A DNA stretch of 64,000 nt from EA-27 sp964396265 (GCA_964396265.1 CAYNEM010000006.1:77767-141766); one strand, 5' to 3'. Shown: positions 43,312 to 52,211, counted from the stretch's first letter. The notes: generated from the sequence alone by a model not told the origin. Program-made: numbers and translations.

Positions 43312-44901
43312 ATGCCGACGTCGCCTTTCAGGGATTGGACACGGGGTGGGCGCGCGGTTGGAGTGGCGATCGTCTTCCTGCTGGTCGCAGGCACTGCCTT
43401 CATGGGCGGGTCGCGCGCCTCGGGGGATGTTGCGTGCGAAGGCCTGCAGGTCCGCGTGCATGCCGACCTCTTCATGGTCTATCAATCGGAGCCCGCCCTC
43501 GCGGTGGGCCCTGACGGCGAGATCTACTCGGTGTGGATCGACAACCGCGATGAACCGGCAGGCGCCTCGAGCGTGTACTTCGCGAGGTCCACGGACGGTG
43601 GGATGAGCTGGACCGACCCGAGCGTGCGCATCAGCCCCTTCAGCGCAGGCCACCAGGGGGAGCCGGCCATCTCAGTGGACCCTTCCTGGACTATTTACGT
43701 CGTGTATCGTGGCGGCGTAAGCAGCACGATCGACGTCTGGGTCACGACCTCCACGGATGGGGGGCTTTCGTGGAGCGCGCCCTCGAAGGCCAACGACGTC
43801 TCGGGGTTCGTGCAGGTGAGCCAGAGTTACGGACCCGCGATCGCCCTTGCGGGCGATGGCGTCGCATACGTCGCGTGGGAGGACTGGCGGAACGGTGACC
43901 CCGACATCTACGTCGCGCAATCAACGGATGGCGGCGCGACGTGGGGGGCGAACGTCCGCGTCAACGACGACGCGGCGGGCATCGAACAGCGAGGCGACCC
44001 CGCCTTGGCGGTGGATCCGACGGGGGCCGTGCACGTCGCGTGGCAGGACCGGCGGAACGACCCGCAGGACCCGGACGTCTACGTGTCGAGCTCGCGGGAC
44101 GGCGGCCTCACGTGGACGCCGAACTTCGCGGTGAACGACGTCGCCACCGGATGGCAGGGAGACCCCGTGCTCGCGGCGGACGGCCTCGGCGTCTACGCGG
44201 CCTGGTACGACAACCGCGAGGCGAACGATCCCGGCGACATCTACTTCTCGCGCTCGACGAACGGTGGCCCGTCCTGGTCCGCGAACGTCCGGCTCAACGA
44301 GCACGGTCAGAACTGGCAGGGCACCGCGCCCACGATGGCCGCTGGAGAGACGGGGCTGTACGTGGCGTGGGCCTACGCAGAGCCGAACGTCGGTTGGCCC
44401 GACGTGCTCCTCGTGCGGTCCCTCGACGGCGGCGCGACATGGGGCCCGAACGTCTGGGTCACCGACTTCGACCGGAGCCAGATAGCCCCGTCGATCACCC
44501 TTGGCGGCGATGGACAGGTCTACGTCGCGTGGGTCGACGAGCGCAACAACTACGTCGATCCGAATGGGGGCGGAGAGACCGGGAACCCGGACATCTACTT
44601 CACCGCCTGCCTCGCGGCGGGCCTGCCGGAGGCCGTGATCCGGCCGATCGTCGTGAACCCGGTCGAGGTCTCGTTCGGCGAGGACCCCCAGCCCGATGCG
44701 CCCGACGAGGACCCCGCGGTTGCCGCCAACCCGGAGCCGGCGGTCGATGGCATGCGGGGCCTGCTTCCATCCGTACGGAACATCACGCCGGTCCCCGCGA
44801 GCGAGTCGGGATGCCGTTTCGGCGCCCCCCTCGCGCTCTTCGCGGTCGGACTCCTCCTGGCGGCGTTCGTGGACCGACCGCGGCGGACGCGCCGAGCCTG
44901 A
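43312..44901 (+). CDS. Exported sialidase-like (BNR/Asp-box) propeller protein
   Basis: A 529-residue protein from ATG 43312; GTG 43261 is a longer alternative, but the signal peptide (GVAIVFLLVAGTAFMGGSRA) fits the shorter start. At least six Asp-box type repeats occur (ARSTDGGMSWTDP, TTSTDGGLSWSAP, AQSTDGGATWGAN, SSSRDGGLTWTPN, SRSTNGGPSWSAN, RSLDGGATWGPN), indicating a six-blade propeller. Paired strands carry VAWEDWRN and VAWQDRRND. The catalytic Arg triad and Glu/Tyr of sialidases are not identifiable, so this is likely a binding or structural propeller. A C-terminal hydrophobic helix (APLALFAVGLLLAAFV) followed by RPRRTRRA anchors it to the membrane. Confidence 0.82.
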   Translation: MPTSPFRDWTRGGRAVGVAIVFLLVAGTAFMGGSRASGDVACEGLQVRVHADLFMVYQSEPALAVGPDGEIYSVWIDNRDEPAGASSVYFARSTDGGMSWTDPSVRISPFSAGHQGEPAISVDPSWTIYVVYRGGVSSTIDVWVTTSTDGGLSWSAPSKANDVSGFVQVSQSYGPAIALAGDGVAYVAWEDWRNGDPDIYVAQSTDGGATWGANVRVNDDAAGIEQRGDPALAVDPTGAVHVAWQDRRNDPQDPDVYVSSSRDGGLTWTPNFAVNDVATGWQGDPVLAADGLGVYAAWYDNREANDPGDIYFSRSTNGGPSWSANVRLNEHGQNWQGTAPTMAAGETGLYVAWAYAEPNVGWPDVLLVRSLDGGATWGPNVWVTDFDRSQIAPSITLGGDGQVYVAWVDERNNYVDPNGGGETGNPDIYFTACLAAGLPEAVIRPIVVNPVEVSFGEDPQPDAPDEDPAVAANPEPAVDGMRGLLPSVRNITPVPASESGCRFGAPLALFAVGLLLAAFVDRPRRTRRA

Positions 44902-44918
44902 TCTCGTCCATCGCATCA

Positions 44919-45344
44919 TTAGATGGCGACGGGGACCTCGGTGAAGGCTCTCCGCTCCTCGTCGAGCGACCACGCCCTGAGGTCCGCGGGCTCCCCGTCA
45001 AGCACCGCCAGGATCGCGTACAAGTAGTACTCCCAGGCGTTCCGTAAGTCGAACTCGGAAGGCGCGGCCGGATGGTCCGGGTGGGAGTGGTAGAATCCGA
45101 CGAGCCTCGTCTCGCCGACGCGGAATTCCGCTTCGACCCGCCTCGTCGCCTCGTTGTCGATCGTGTACCGCGTCCCCCGCGGCCCCGGATGGACGTTGTC
45201 CGCGCGACGGGCCTCCGTCACGACGCGGTCCTCGCCCGCGTGCCTCCCGATGAGGAACCCGCAGCACTCCTCGGGATAGGCCGCCCTCGCGTGCGCGCGA
45301 ATCTTCTCGACGGCGTCGCGGGCGATGCGGAGGGACACGGTCAA
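44919..45344 (-). CDS. JAMM/MPN-domain metalloprotease
   Basis: A 141-residue single-domain MPN protein. The zinc site is complete: Glu in YPEECCG (25/26), His86 and His88 in FYHSHPDHP, Ser96 and Asp99 in PSEFD. Family members remove ubiquitin-like or small archaeal modifier proteins, or cleave the C-terminus of sulfur-carrier proteins. It is the last gene of the suf run, 61 bases after sufS, so processing of a sulfur carrier or of a SAMP-type modifier linked to cysteine desulfurase is plausible. No ubiquitin-like partner is in the window. Confidence 0.85.
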   Translation of the reverse strand: MTVSLRIARDAVEKIRAHARAAYPEECCGFLIGRHAGEDRVVTEARRADNVHPGPRGTRYTIDNEATRRVEAEFRVGETRLVGFYHSHPDHPAAPSEFDLRNAWEYYLYAILAVLDGEPADLRAWSLDEERRAFTEVPVAI

Positions 45345-45405
45345 CCGCCCCTGCGTCTATGTCCGACGACGCGTCCCATCGTCACCGCCAAACCCGAGTG
45401 GCGGC

Positions 45406-46644
45406 TCAGGCGAAGATCTCCTTCACCTTCAGAAGCGCCGCCACGAGCCGGTCCACGTCGTCGGCCTCGTTGTACACGTAGAACGACGCGCGTGACGTCG
45501 CCGGGACGCCGAGCCTCTCCATCAGGGGCTGGGCGCAGTGGTGGCCCGATCGAATCGCGACCCCCTCCACGTCGAGGATCGACGCAACGTCGTGGGCGTG
45601 CGCGCCCTCGAGCAGGAAGCTGATCACGCCGCCCCGGATCTTCACGTCCTCGGGACCGAACCCGCGGAATCCCGGGACGCGGCGGAGCTCGTCGAGCGCG
45701 TACTCCGTGAGCTCCATCTCGTGGCGCCGCACGTTCTCCATCCCGAGGTCCATCAGGTACTCCGCGGCGGTGCCCAGGCCGACGGAACCCTCGATGTTCA
45801 TCGTGCCCGCCTCGAATTTGTACGGCACGTCGTTCCACTTCGCCCATCCCTTGTGGACCTCGCGGATCATCTCGCCGCCGCCAAGGAACGGCTCCATCCG
45901 TTCGAGCACCTCGCGCTTCCCATAGAGGAGGCCGCTCCCCGTCGGCCCCAGCATCTTGTGGCCGGAGACCGTGTAGAAGTCGCAGTCCATCGCCTGCACA
46001 TCGACGGGCATGTGCGGGGCGCCCTGCGCGCCGTCCACGACGCAGATCGCACCGACCTCGTGCGCGCGCTTCGCGATCTCCCTTATCGGGTTGATCGTGC
46101 CGAGCACGTTCGAGACGTGCGTCACGGTCACAATCTTCGTGTTCTCCGTCACGAGGTCGTCGTACTGCTCCATGCGGAGGGTGCCGTCGTCGTGGATGTC
46201 CACCCACTTGAGCGTCACGCCCTTGTGATCCTGCACGAAGTACCACGGGATCGTGTTCGAGTGGTGCTCCATGATCGTTGTCACGATCTCGTCGCCCTTC
46301 TTCAGCGGCCCCCGGATACCCCACGAGTACGCGACCGCGTTGATCGACTCCGTCGTGCCGCGCGTGAACACGATCTCGCTCGCGTCCTTCGCGTGGAGGA
46401 ACTTCGCGAGCGTCTCCCGCGCGCCCTCGTACGCCCTCGTGGCCTCCTCGCTGAGTTCGTACACGCCGCGATGCACGTTCGCGTTGATTCGCGTATAGTA
46501 GTCCTCGATCGCCTTGATGACCTGCATCGGCTTCTGGCTGGTGGCCCCGCTGTCCAGGTACACGAGGGACTTGCCGTGCGGCATCCTCTTCAAGATCGGG
46601 AAGTCATCCTTGACCTTGAGGGCGTGAACCGACTTCGTCGCCAT
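45406..46644 (-). CDS. sufS: Cysteine desulfurase SufS
   Basis: A 412-residue PLP enzyme of the class II desulfurase group. TRGTTESIN and TIMEHHSN are cofactor-contacting. VSGHKMLGPTG holds the PLP Lys230. RSGHHCAQP holds the persulfide Cys370 on the short loop typical of SufS. It removes sulfur from cysteine and passes it, via SufU or directly, to SufBCD. ATG 46644 is chosen because CTTAAG (46673-46678) stands about 30 bases upstream. The long open frame beyond it is not coding. It follows the Rieske gene, whose stop overlaps this promoter, so sufS may be both read through and independently transcribed. Confidence 0.95.
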   Translation of the reverse strand: MATKSVHALKVKDDFPILKRMPHGKSLVYLDSGATSQKPMQVIKAIEDYYTRINANVHRGVYELSEEATRAYEGARETLAKFLHAKDASEIVFTRGTTESINAVAYSWGIRGPLKKGDEIVTTIMEHHSNTIPWYFVQDHKGVTLKWVDIHDDGTLRMEQYDDLVTENTKIVTVTHVSNVLGTINPIREIAKRAHEVGAICVVDGAQGAPHMPVDVQAMDCDFYTVSGHKMLGPTGSGLLYGKREVLERMEPFLGGGEMIREVHKGWAKWNDVPYKFEAGTMNIEGSVGLGTAAEYLMDLGMENVRRHEMELTEYALDELRRVPGFRGFGPEDVKIRGGVISFLLEGAHAHDVASILDVEGVAIRSGHHCAQPLMERLGVPATSRASFYVYNEADDVDRLVAALLKVKEIFA

Positions 46645-46672
46645 GGGAATCGCAGGGAAAAGGCGGTGCGTA

Positions 46673-46678
46673 CTTAAG
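46673..46678 (-). promoter_or_regulatory. Internal promoter of sufS
   Basis: The CTTAAG palindrome overlaps the Rieske gene stop codon (46674-46676) and stands about 30 bases upstream of the sufS ATG. It suggests that sufS and the JAMM gene can be transcribed separately from the sufB-led part of the operon. Confidence 0.45.
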
Positions 46679-47021
46679 TGATTGGCGGCACCGCGCTCCC
46701 CCGACGCGGCCCATCCGGCACGTCCACGTACACGATCCCGTCCTCGACAGACACGGGATACTTCGGCAGGGGGTCCGTTGCAGGCGGAGAAATGGCTTCC
46801 CCTGTCCGCACCTCGAATTGCGACAGGTGAAGTGCGCACGTAACGAACTCCCCGCGGAAGAACCCTTTATCCAGCTCGGAGTACGCGTGCGAACAGATAC
46901 CGGAGAGCGCGTGGAACTCGCCGTCGAGATTCACGACGATGATCCTCCGTCCCAACACGTCGAATCCTTTCATCGTGCCCGGCGGCACGTCCGCCTCTTG
47001 CGCGATCGCGACGCGCGTCAT
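46674..47021 (-). CDS. Rieske-type [2Fe-2S] ferredoxin
   Basis: A 115-residue soluble Rieske protein with CSH (Cys43, His45) and CALH (Cys62, His65), the four cluster ligands. There is no membrane helix, so it resembles the ferredoxin component of dioxygenases or NirD-like proteins rather than a bc1 subunit. Its place between sufU and sufS suggests that it supplies electrons for cluster assembly, or that it is a client expressed with the machinery. The gene starts seven bases after sufU ends. Confidence 0.88.
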   Translation of the reverse strand: MTRVAIAQEADVPPGTMKGFDVLGRRIIVVNLDGEFHALSGICSHAYSELDKGFFRGEFVTCALHLSQFEVRTGEAISPPATDPLPKYPVSVEDGIVYVDVPDGPRRGSAVPPIT

Positions 47022-47028
47022 CGCGCCC

Positions 47029-47475
47029 TCAGTCCATCGAGACCGTCGCCTTCGACTCGAGCGCCGCCTTCAGCGTGTGCCACCCGAGGCTCGCGCACTT
47101 CACGCGCGCCGGGAACTCGCACACGCCCGCGAACACGGTCAGCTTCCCCAGCGCCGGGTCCGCAGGCGTCCCCGGCATCCCCGTGACCATGCCGTGGAAC
47201 TTCCCGAACAGGTCGTCGATCTCGTGCGAGGTCTTCCCCTTGATCGCGTCCGTCATCATGCTCGCGGACGCCTTCGAGATCGCGCACCCCTGGCCCTCAA
47301 AGCCGACCTCTGCGATCCGGTCCCCGTCCATCTTCAGGTACAGGATGACCTGGTCGCCGCACAGCGGGTTGTTGCCGACCGCCTTGCGGTCCGCAGGGTC
47401 GAGCGCGTGATAGTTCCGCGGCCTGCGGCTGTGATCGAGGATCACTTCCTGGTACAGTTCCCTCAGGTCCGCCAT
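47029..47475 (-). CDS. sufU: SufU/IscU-like sulfur-transfer scaffold
   Basis: A 148-residue protein with NNPLCGDQ (Cys39, Asp41), GQGCAISKAS (Cys64) and RVKCASLGWHTL (Cys127), the conserved set of SufU. The about 20-residue insertion between Cys64 and the last Cys that separates SufU from IscU appears present (KGKTSHEIDDLFGKFHGMV). It accepts sulfur from SufS with a zinc site and relays it to SufBCD. It lies 31 bases downstream of sufD in the operon. Confidence 0.9.
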   Translation of the reverse strand: MADLRELYQEVILDHSRRPRNYHALDPADRKAVGNNPLCGDQVILYLKMDGDRIAEVGFEGQGCAISKASASMMTDAIKGKTSHEIDDLFGKFHGMVTGMPGTPADPALGKLTVFAGVCEFPARVKCASLGWHTLKAALESKATVSMD

Positions 47476-47506
47476 GCGCCCCGCCCCGCCGCCATCCTTC
47501 GCGGCA

Positions 47507-48847
47507 CTATAAAGCCTCCCGGAGGAGCTCGCCCCCGGGCAGGCGCGACACGAGCCACGCGCCCAGCGCCGCGCGCAGTGGGAGCACGCGAACCTTGTTC
47601 ACGACCTCGGACGCGAACCCGTACGTCAACAGACCCCGCGCCGCCACGTCGTCGAGGCCGCGCGAGCGGAGGTAGAAGACGGCGTCCTCGTCCATGTGTC
47701 CGATCGAGGACCCGTGACGGCACTTCACGTCGTTCGCGAGGATCTGGAGCCCGGGAATCGAATCGACGAGCGCGTCCTTCGACAGCAGGAGGTTCTTGTT
47801 CGTCTGCAGCGCGTTCGTCTTCTGCGCATCCTTGTGGACGGTGACGTTCCCGTAGAAGATCGCGCGCGCGTGGCCGTCGAGGATGCCCTTGTACAGCTCG
47901 TTGCTCGTGCAGTTCGGCTTCGCGTGGTCGATCCGCGTGTGGTTGTCCACGTGCTGGCGGCCGCCGAGCACGTACAGCCCGTCGAGCGCCAGCTCGCCGC
48001 CCTCGTCGGCGAACCACGCGTTCACGTCGTTCCGCACGAGGCCGCCGCCAAACGCGATCGAGTTGTCGGAGACGGAGCTCGCGCGCTCCTGGTGGATCTG
48101 CAGACTCGCGACGTGGAACGCCTGCTCGCTCTCCCGCTGGAGCTTGTAGTGGTCGAGCCTCGCGTTCTCGCGGACGACGGCCTCCGTGACCGCATTCGTG
48201 AAGTACGCGCCGTCGCCCCACCCGACGTAGCTCTCGACGACGGTCGCCCGCGCGCCGGCTTCGACGAGGAGCAGATTCCGCAGCTGCGAGACCGTCGGCT
48301 CTCCGGAAGCGATCGTCACGAAGAGCAGATGGATAGGCAGGTCGACCTCGAGGCCCGCGGGGATCCGCACGAACGCGCCCTCGTGCCAGAGCGCCGTGTT
48401 CAGCGCCGCGAAGGGCTGGCGGTCGAACGCCGCGTACTTCCCGAGGTGCGCCTCCGCGAGGGCGGGCTCGTCCTGCAGGACCTCCACGAGGCTCCGGACC
48501 TCCATCCCCTCCGGGAGCGTGCGCACCTCCGAGAGCCGGGGGCTCAACTGCCCGTTCACGAACACGAGCTGGATGCCCTTGAACCCGTGGAACGCGACGC
48601 GCTCGAGGTCTGCGGAGCTGACGCCGTTGCGGACGCCCGCGGAGCGCTGGAAGGCGATGCGCGCGATCGGCGCGGTGTTCGTGTACTTCCAGTCCTCGTC
48701 TTTCAGCGTGGGGAAGCCGCGCTCCTGGAACCGCGCGATCGCCTGGCGGCGCAGCGCGTGCAGCCAAGGGAGGTCCGCGCCCGGTGCCTCCCCTTCGAAC
48801 CGCCCGAACGTCTCGGCGTACGCCTGGCGGGGGTCCGCGTCCGTCAT
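47507..48847 (-). CDS. sufD: SufD, Fe-S assembly scaffold subunit
   Basis: A 446-residue protein with the SufD/SufB right-handed beta-helix pattern. Features are FPTLKDEDWKYTNTAPI at the N-terminal domain, VELP-like DLPIHLLFVT and SYVGWGDGAYFTNAVTE, and near the C-terminus LQTNKNLLLSKDALVDSIPG, then LQILANDVKCRHGSSIGHMD with the conserved Cys and His. It pairs with SufB on the SufC ATPase dimer. It starts seven bases after sufC ends. Confidence 0.93.
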   Translation of the reverse strand: MTDADPRQAYAETFGRFEGEAPGADLPWLHALRRQAIARFQERGFPTLKDEDWKYTNTAPIARIAFQRSAGVRNGVSSADLERVAFHGFKGIQLVFVNGQLSPRLSEVRTLPEGMEVRSLVEVLQDEPALAEAHLGKYAAFDRQPFAALNTALWHEGAFVRIPAGLEVDLPIHLLFVTIASGEPTVSQLRNLLLVEAGARATVVESYVGWGDGAYFTNAVTEAVVRENARLDHYKLQRESEQAFHVASLQIHQERASSVSDNSIAFGGGLVRNDVNAWFADEGGELALDGLYVLGGRQHVDNHTRIDHAKPNCTSNELYKGILDGHARAIFYGNVTVHKDAQKTNALQTNKNLLLSKDALVDSIPGLQILANDVKCRHGSSIGHMDEDAVFYLRSRGLDDVAARGLLTYGFASEVVNKVRVLPLRAALGAWLVSRLPGGELLREAL

Positions 48848-48853
48848 CGCGGC

Positions 48854-49621
48854 TCACGCGACCCTGGCGGCGGTCGCCTCGAACCGCGCGTACCCGTCCC
48901 GTTCGAGCTCGTGCGCGAGCTCCTCGCCGCCGGAGTCCGCGATGCGCCCGTCCACGAGCACGTGCACGAAGTCGGGCTTGATGTAGTTCAGGATCCGCTG
49001 GTAGTGCGTCACAAGGAGGATCGCGCGGTCCGGACTGCGGAGGGAGTTCACGCCCTGGGACACGATCCGCAGCGCGTCGATGTCGAGGCCGGAGTCCGTC
49101 TCGTCGAGGACCGCGAGCTTCGGTTGCATCGTCAGGAGCTGGAAGATCTCGTTCCTCTTCTTCTCGCCGCCGGAGAAGCCCTCGTTCAGCCCGCGCTTCG
49201 TGAACGACTCGTCGAGGGCGAGCGCCTTCAGCTTCTCCTCGACGAGCTGGAGGAACTCGATCGCGTCGAGCTCGGGCTGCCCATGATATCGCCGGATCGC
49301 GTTGAGCGCGGACTTCAGGAAGTACGCGTTGTTCACGCCGGGGATTTCCACGGGGTACTGGAACGCGAGGAACACCCCCTCCCGCGCCCGGTCCTCGGGC
49401 TTCAGCCGGAGGAGGTCCTTCCCAAGAAAGCGGACCTCGCCGGCTGTCACGACGTAGTTCGGTCGCCCGGCGAGGACGTTCGCCAGCGTGCTCTTCCCCG
49501 AGCCGTTCGGCCCCATGATCGCATGGACCTCGCCCGCGTTGACCGTCAACGTGACGCCCTTGAGGATCGGTTTGTCCCCTACGCTCGCGTGCAGGTCCCG
49601 GACTTCCAACATCGGTTCCAT
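48854..49621 (-). CDS. sufC: SufC ATPase
   Basis: A 255-residue ABC ATPase. MGPNGSGKSTLANVL is Walker A, the Q-loop lies in FLAFQYPVEIPGVNN, NEGFSGGEKKRNEIFQL is the signature and LAVLDETDSGLDIDAL is Walker B with the D-loop. These match SufC closely, including the E-T-D-S-G-L-D sequence. It drives conformational change of SufB-SufD to build clusters. Genes are packed: sufB ends at 49632, ten bases before this start. Confidence 0.95.
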   Translation of the reverse strand: MEPMLEVRDLHASVGDKPILKGVTLTVNAGEVHAIMGPNGSGKSTLANVLAGRPNYVVTAGEVRFLGKDLLRLKPEDRAREGVFLAFQYPVEIPGVNNAYFLKSALNAIRRYHGQPELDAIEFLQLVEEKLKALALDESFTKRGLNEGFSGGEKKRNEIFQLLTMQPKLAVLDETDSGLDIDALRIVSQGVNSLRSPDRAILLVTHYQRILNYIKPDFVHVLVDGRIADSGGEELAHELERDGYARFEATAARVA

Positions 49622-49631
49622 CGCGATCCCC

Positions 49632-52157
49632 TCAGCCCACGGTCCCTTCGAGGTTCAGGCTGACGACGATGAGCTTCTGCGCCTCGACGGCGAACTCCAT
49701 CGGCAGGTTGTTAAACACCTTCTTGCAGAACCCGTTCACGATCATGTTCGTCGCGTCCTCCGGCGTGATCCCCCGCTGCTGGCAGTAGAACAGCTGGTCC
49801 TCGCCGATCTTCGAGGTCGACGCCTCGTGCTCGAGGGTCGCCGTGGGCTCGTTCACCTCGATATAGGGGAACGTGTGCGCGCCGCACTTGTCGCCGACGA
49901 GGAGCGAGTCGCACTGTGAGTAGTTCCGCGCGCCCGTCGCCCCGCGCATGACCTTCACCTGGCCGCGGTAGGTGTTCTGCCCGAACCCCGCGGAGATCCC
50001 CTTGGAGATGATCGTGCTCCGCGTGTTCTTCCCGATATGGATCATCTTCGTGCCCGTGTCCGCCTGCTGGTGGTTGTTGCACACCGCCACGGAGTAGAAC
50101 TCGCCCTGGGCGTTGTCGCCCTCGAGCCAGCAGCTCGGGTACTTCCACGTGATCGCAGATCCCGTCTCGACCTGTGTCCACGAGAGCTTGGAGTTCTTCC
50201 CGACCGCCCGGCCGCGCTTAGTCACGAAGTTGTAGATGCCGCCCTTTCCGTTCTTGTCGCCCGGATACCAGTTCTGGATCGTGCTGTACTTCAGCTCCGC
50301 GTCGTCGAGCGCGATCAGTTCGACGACCGCGGCGTGGAGCTGGTGCTCGTCGCGCATTGGCGCGGTGCAGTTGTGGACCGCAAAGCCCTTGACGAGGTAG
50401 GTGTGGGGGGCTTTGGTTTCGATGTTGTACACGTACCCGGCGAAGGGCTTGCGGGCGGTTCGGCGGATAGGGACGAGGAAGTAGCCTGGTCTCCGCCTTA
50501 CCGTTCGCGACCCCGCGTTCCGAGAATAGCACACCCAGTAGCGTTTCTTGTGATGGATCACGTGACCGTCCTTCATCCGCTCGTCGGTTGCCTCTCGGGG
50601 ATGGATGCCTGCGTACACTCCTTGGCGGGCGAGCATTTCCTGGAGCTGGAACGCGAGCTGACGGGACACCGTGCAGGCACGGACCCGCGTGAGTGGGCCG
50701 GACTTTCCTAAGGCGATTCCAATGCTCCCGTCTCCTTCGATGTACGCGTCGAAAGCGAGTTTCTGGCGCTCTGGCGGCAGTTCCATGACGGCCTTGCTGA
50801 ACCGCTTGCCTACAGCGTACTTCCCTCCGTGCTTGACGAGCAGAGCCGCCAATTCCTTCGAATAGACGACCACGTAGGCGCCGTGGCGCTTCATGTCGAA
50901 GGTAACCGATGGCGCGCGCCCTGTGACTCGCTCAATGAGCGCGGGGACCTTTCGAAGAAGGTCCTCCTCGTGCGACCCGAAGCACAACTCCACGGCGTCG
51001 TAGCCGTTGAATTTCGTTGCGCAGCCCTCGGCCACGTAGTAACCCAGCAGCCGGAGGAAGTCGTCGGTGAGTTTGGGATTGTCGCGAGAGACCTGACTAA
51101 TCGGGAATACCGCGTAGTCTCCCTTTTTCAACTTGCCCGCGGGCACGAATTCAGGCGTGGCGGTCGCGAGCTTTTTCCGATCAATCTTTGGCCAATGGGT
51201 GCTTCGGCTGCGTGAGCCCAGAATCCGTTCCCGCTGCACCGCCAACACCGGATGTTCGGGCGTTACGCTGAAGCGGTTTCCAGAGCTCTGGGGTGTGATG
51301 TCGATGAGGTCGCCCTCGAAGTAGCGTGTCATCAGCTTGTCCACGTGCGATTTGCGCCCTTTCGAATTGAGGACGGTGTCGTGCAACCCGATCTCCGTGA
51401 TCGTCACCATCGCTTCCCCGGTGGATACCTCTTCCCAGAAGGGCACGCACCCCTCCAAATATGATACGTACGAACCTTTGTCCGCAATGATCAGCGTGCG
51501 TTCGAACTGACCCGTGTTCGCCGCGTTGATGCGGAAGTACGTGGACAGCTCCATCGGGCACCGCACGCCCGGCGGGATGTACGCGAACGATCCGTCGCTG
51601 AACACGGCGCTGTTGAGGGCCGCGAAGAAGTTGTCGTTCTGGGGGACGACGAATCCGAGCCACTTCCGCACGAGGTCCGGGTGCTCCTTGACCGCCTCCG
51701 AGAACGAGGAGAAGATGATCCCCATGGATGCGAGCTTGTCCTTGAACGTCGTCGCGACCGAGACGGAGTCGAGCACCGCGTCCACCGCCACTCCCGCGAG
51801 CCGCTCCTGCTCAACGAGCGGGATGCCGAGGCGGTCGTACAGCTTCTTGATCTCCGGGTCCATCTCCGTCGGCCCCGTGCCCTTATTCTTGGGCGCCGCG
51901 AAGTACGAGATTCCCTGGTAGTCGATCGGGCCATACGTGATGTTCGCCCACTTCGGCTCCTTCATCGCCGTCCAGTAGCGGTACGACTTCAGCCGCCACT
52001 CGAGGAGCCATTCCGGCTCCTCCTTCCACCGCGAGATCGCGCGGACGACCTCCTCGTTGATGCCCGTCGGGAAGATGTCCATCTCGACGTCGGCGGTGAA
52101 GCCGAACTTGTACTCCTGCTTCGCCATCTGCTCTTTGACTTGGTCAACGGTGACCAT
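49632..52157 (-). CDS. sufB: SufB scaffold with an in-frame intein
   Basis: An 841-residue precursor. The first 236 residues match SufB (RWKEEPEWLLEWRLKSYRYW, NSAVFSDGSFAYIPPGV, TLIIADKGSYVSYLEG). The rest of SufB resumes at residue 597 with CTAPMRDEHQLHAAVVEL and ends with CKKVFNNLPMEFAVEAQKLI. Removing the 360-residue intein leaves 481 residues, the normal SufB length. The SufBC2D complex assembles iron-sulfur clusters. The first gene of the operon has a TATATATAA promoter at 52203-52211, divergent from IscA. The Cys immediately after the intein lies in the conserved LEGC(T)AP segment; its match to a sulfur-accepting Cys of bacterial SufB should be checked by alignment. Protein splicing is needed for function. 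Confidence 0.95.
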   Translation of the reverse strand: MVTVDQVKEQMAKQEYKFGFTADVEMDIFPTGINEEVVRAISRWKEEPEWLLEWRLKSYRYWTAMKEPKWANITYGPIDYQGISYFAAPKNKGTGPTEMDPEIKKLYDRLGIPLVEQERLAGVAVDAVLDSVSVATTFKDKLASMGIIFSSFSEAVKEHPDLVRKWLGFVVPQNDNFFAALNSAVFSDGSFAYIPPGVRCPMELSTYFRINAANTGQFERTLIIADKGSYVSYLEGCVPFWEEVSTGEAMVTITEIGLHDTVLNSKGRKSHVDKLMTRYFEGDLIDITPQSSGNRFSVTPEHPVLAVQRERILGSRSRSTHWPKIDRKKLATATPEFVPAGKLKKGDYAVFPISQVSRDNPKLTDDFLRLLGYYVAEGCATKFNGYDAVELCFGSHEEDLLRKVPALIERVTGRAPSVTFDMKRHGAYVVVYSKELAALLVKHGGKYAVGKRFSKAVMELPPERQKLAFDAYIEGDGSIGIALGKSGPLTRVRACTVSRQLAFQLQEMLARQGVYAGIHPREATDERMKDGHVIHHKKRYWVCYSRNAGSRTVRRRPGYFLVPIRRTARKPFAGYVYNIETKAPHTYLVKGFAVHNCTAPMRDEHQLHAAVVELIALDDAELKYSTIQNWYPGDKNGKGGIYNFVTKRGRAVGKNSKLSWTQVETGSAITWKYPSCWLEGDNAQGEFYSVAVCNNHQQADTGTKMIHIGKNTRSTIISKGISAGFGQNTYRGQVKVMRGATGARNYSQCDSLLVGDKCGAHTFPYIEVNEPTATLEHEASTSKIGEDQLFYCQQRGITPEDATNMIVNGFCKKVFNNLPMEFAVEAQKLIVVSLNLEGTVG
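50370..51449 (-). mobile_element. Intein with LAGLIDADG homing endonuclease in sufB
   Basis: Residues 237-596 of the precursor form a full intein. Cys237 starts block A (CVPFWEEVSTGEAMV). Block B has NRFSVTPEHPVLA. LRLLGYYVAEG and LAFDAYIEGDGSIG are the two dodecapeptide motifs of a LAGLIDADG endonuclease, each with its acidic residue. Block F is YVYNIETKAPHTYLVKG. Block G ends in AVHN, followed by extein Cys597. All splicing residues (Cys1, TxxH, the penultimate His-Asn pair and Cys+1) are present, so both splicing and homing activity look functional. The boundaries were fixed at codon level: TGC at 51449-51447 and AAC at 50372-50370. Confidence 0.93.
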
Positions 52158-52193
52158 GGAAACCCCGTGAAACGCAGTTCTCCTTCAAGAAGC

Positions 52194-52211
52194 ATAACGG
52201 CGTTATATATA
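52194..52211 (-). promoter_or_regulatory. sufB promoter with an overlapping dyad
   Basis: ATAACG-G-CGTTAT (52194-52206) is a perfect 13-base inverted repeat whose right arm overlaps the TATA box TATATATAA read on the minus strand (52203-52211). The sufB ATG is about 46-54 bases downstream, with GAAGGAGAA as ribosome binding site. A dyad on the TATA box is the expected place for an iron-sulfur-responsive repressor. Confidence 0.55.
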
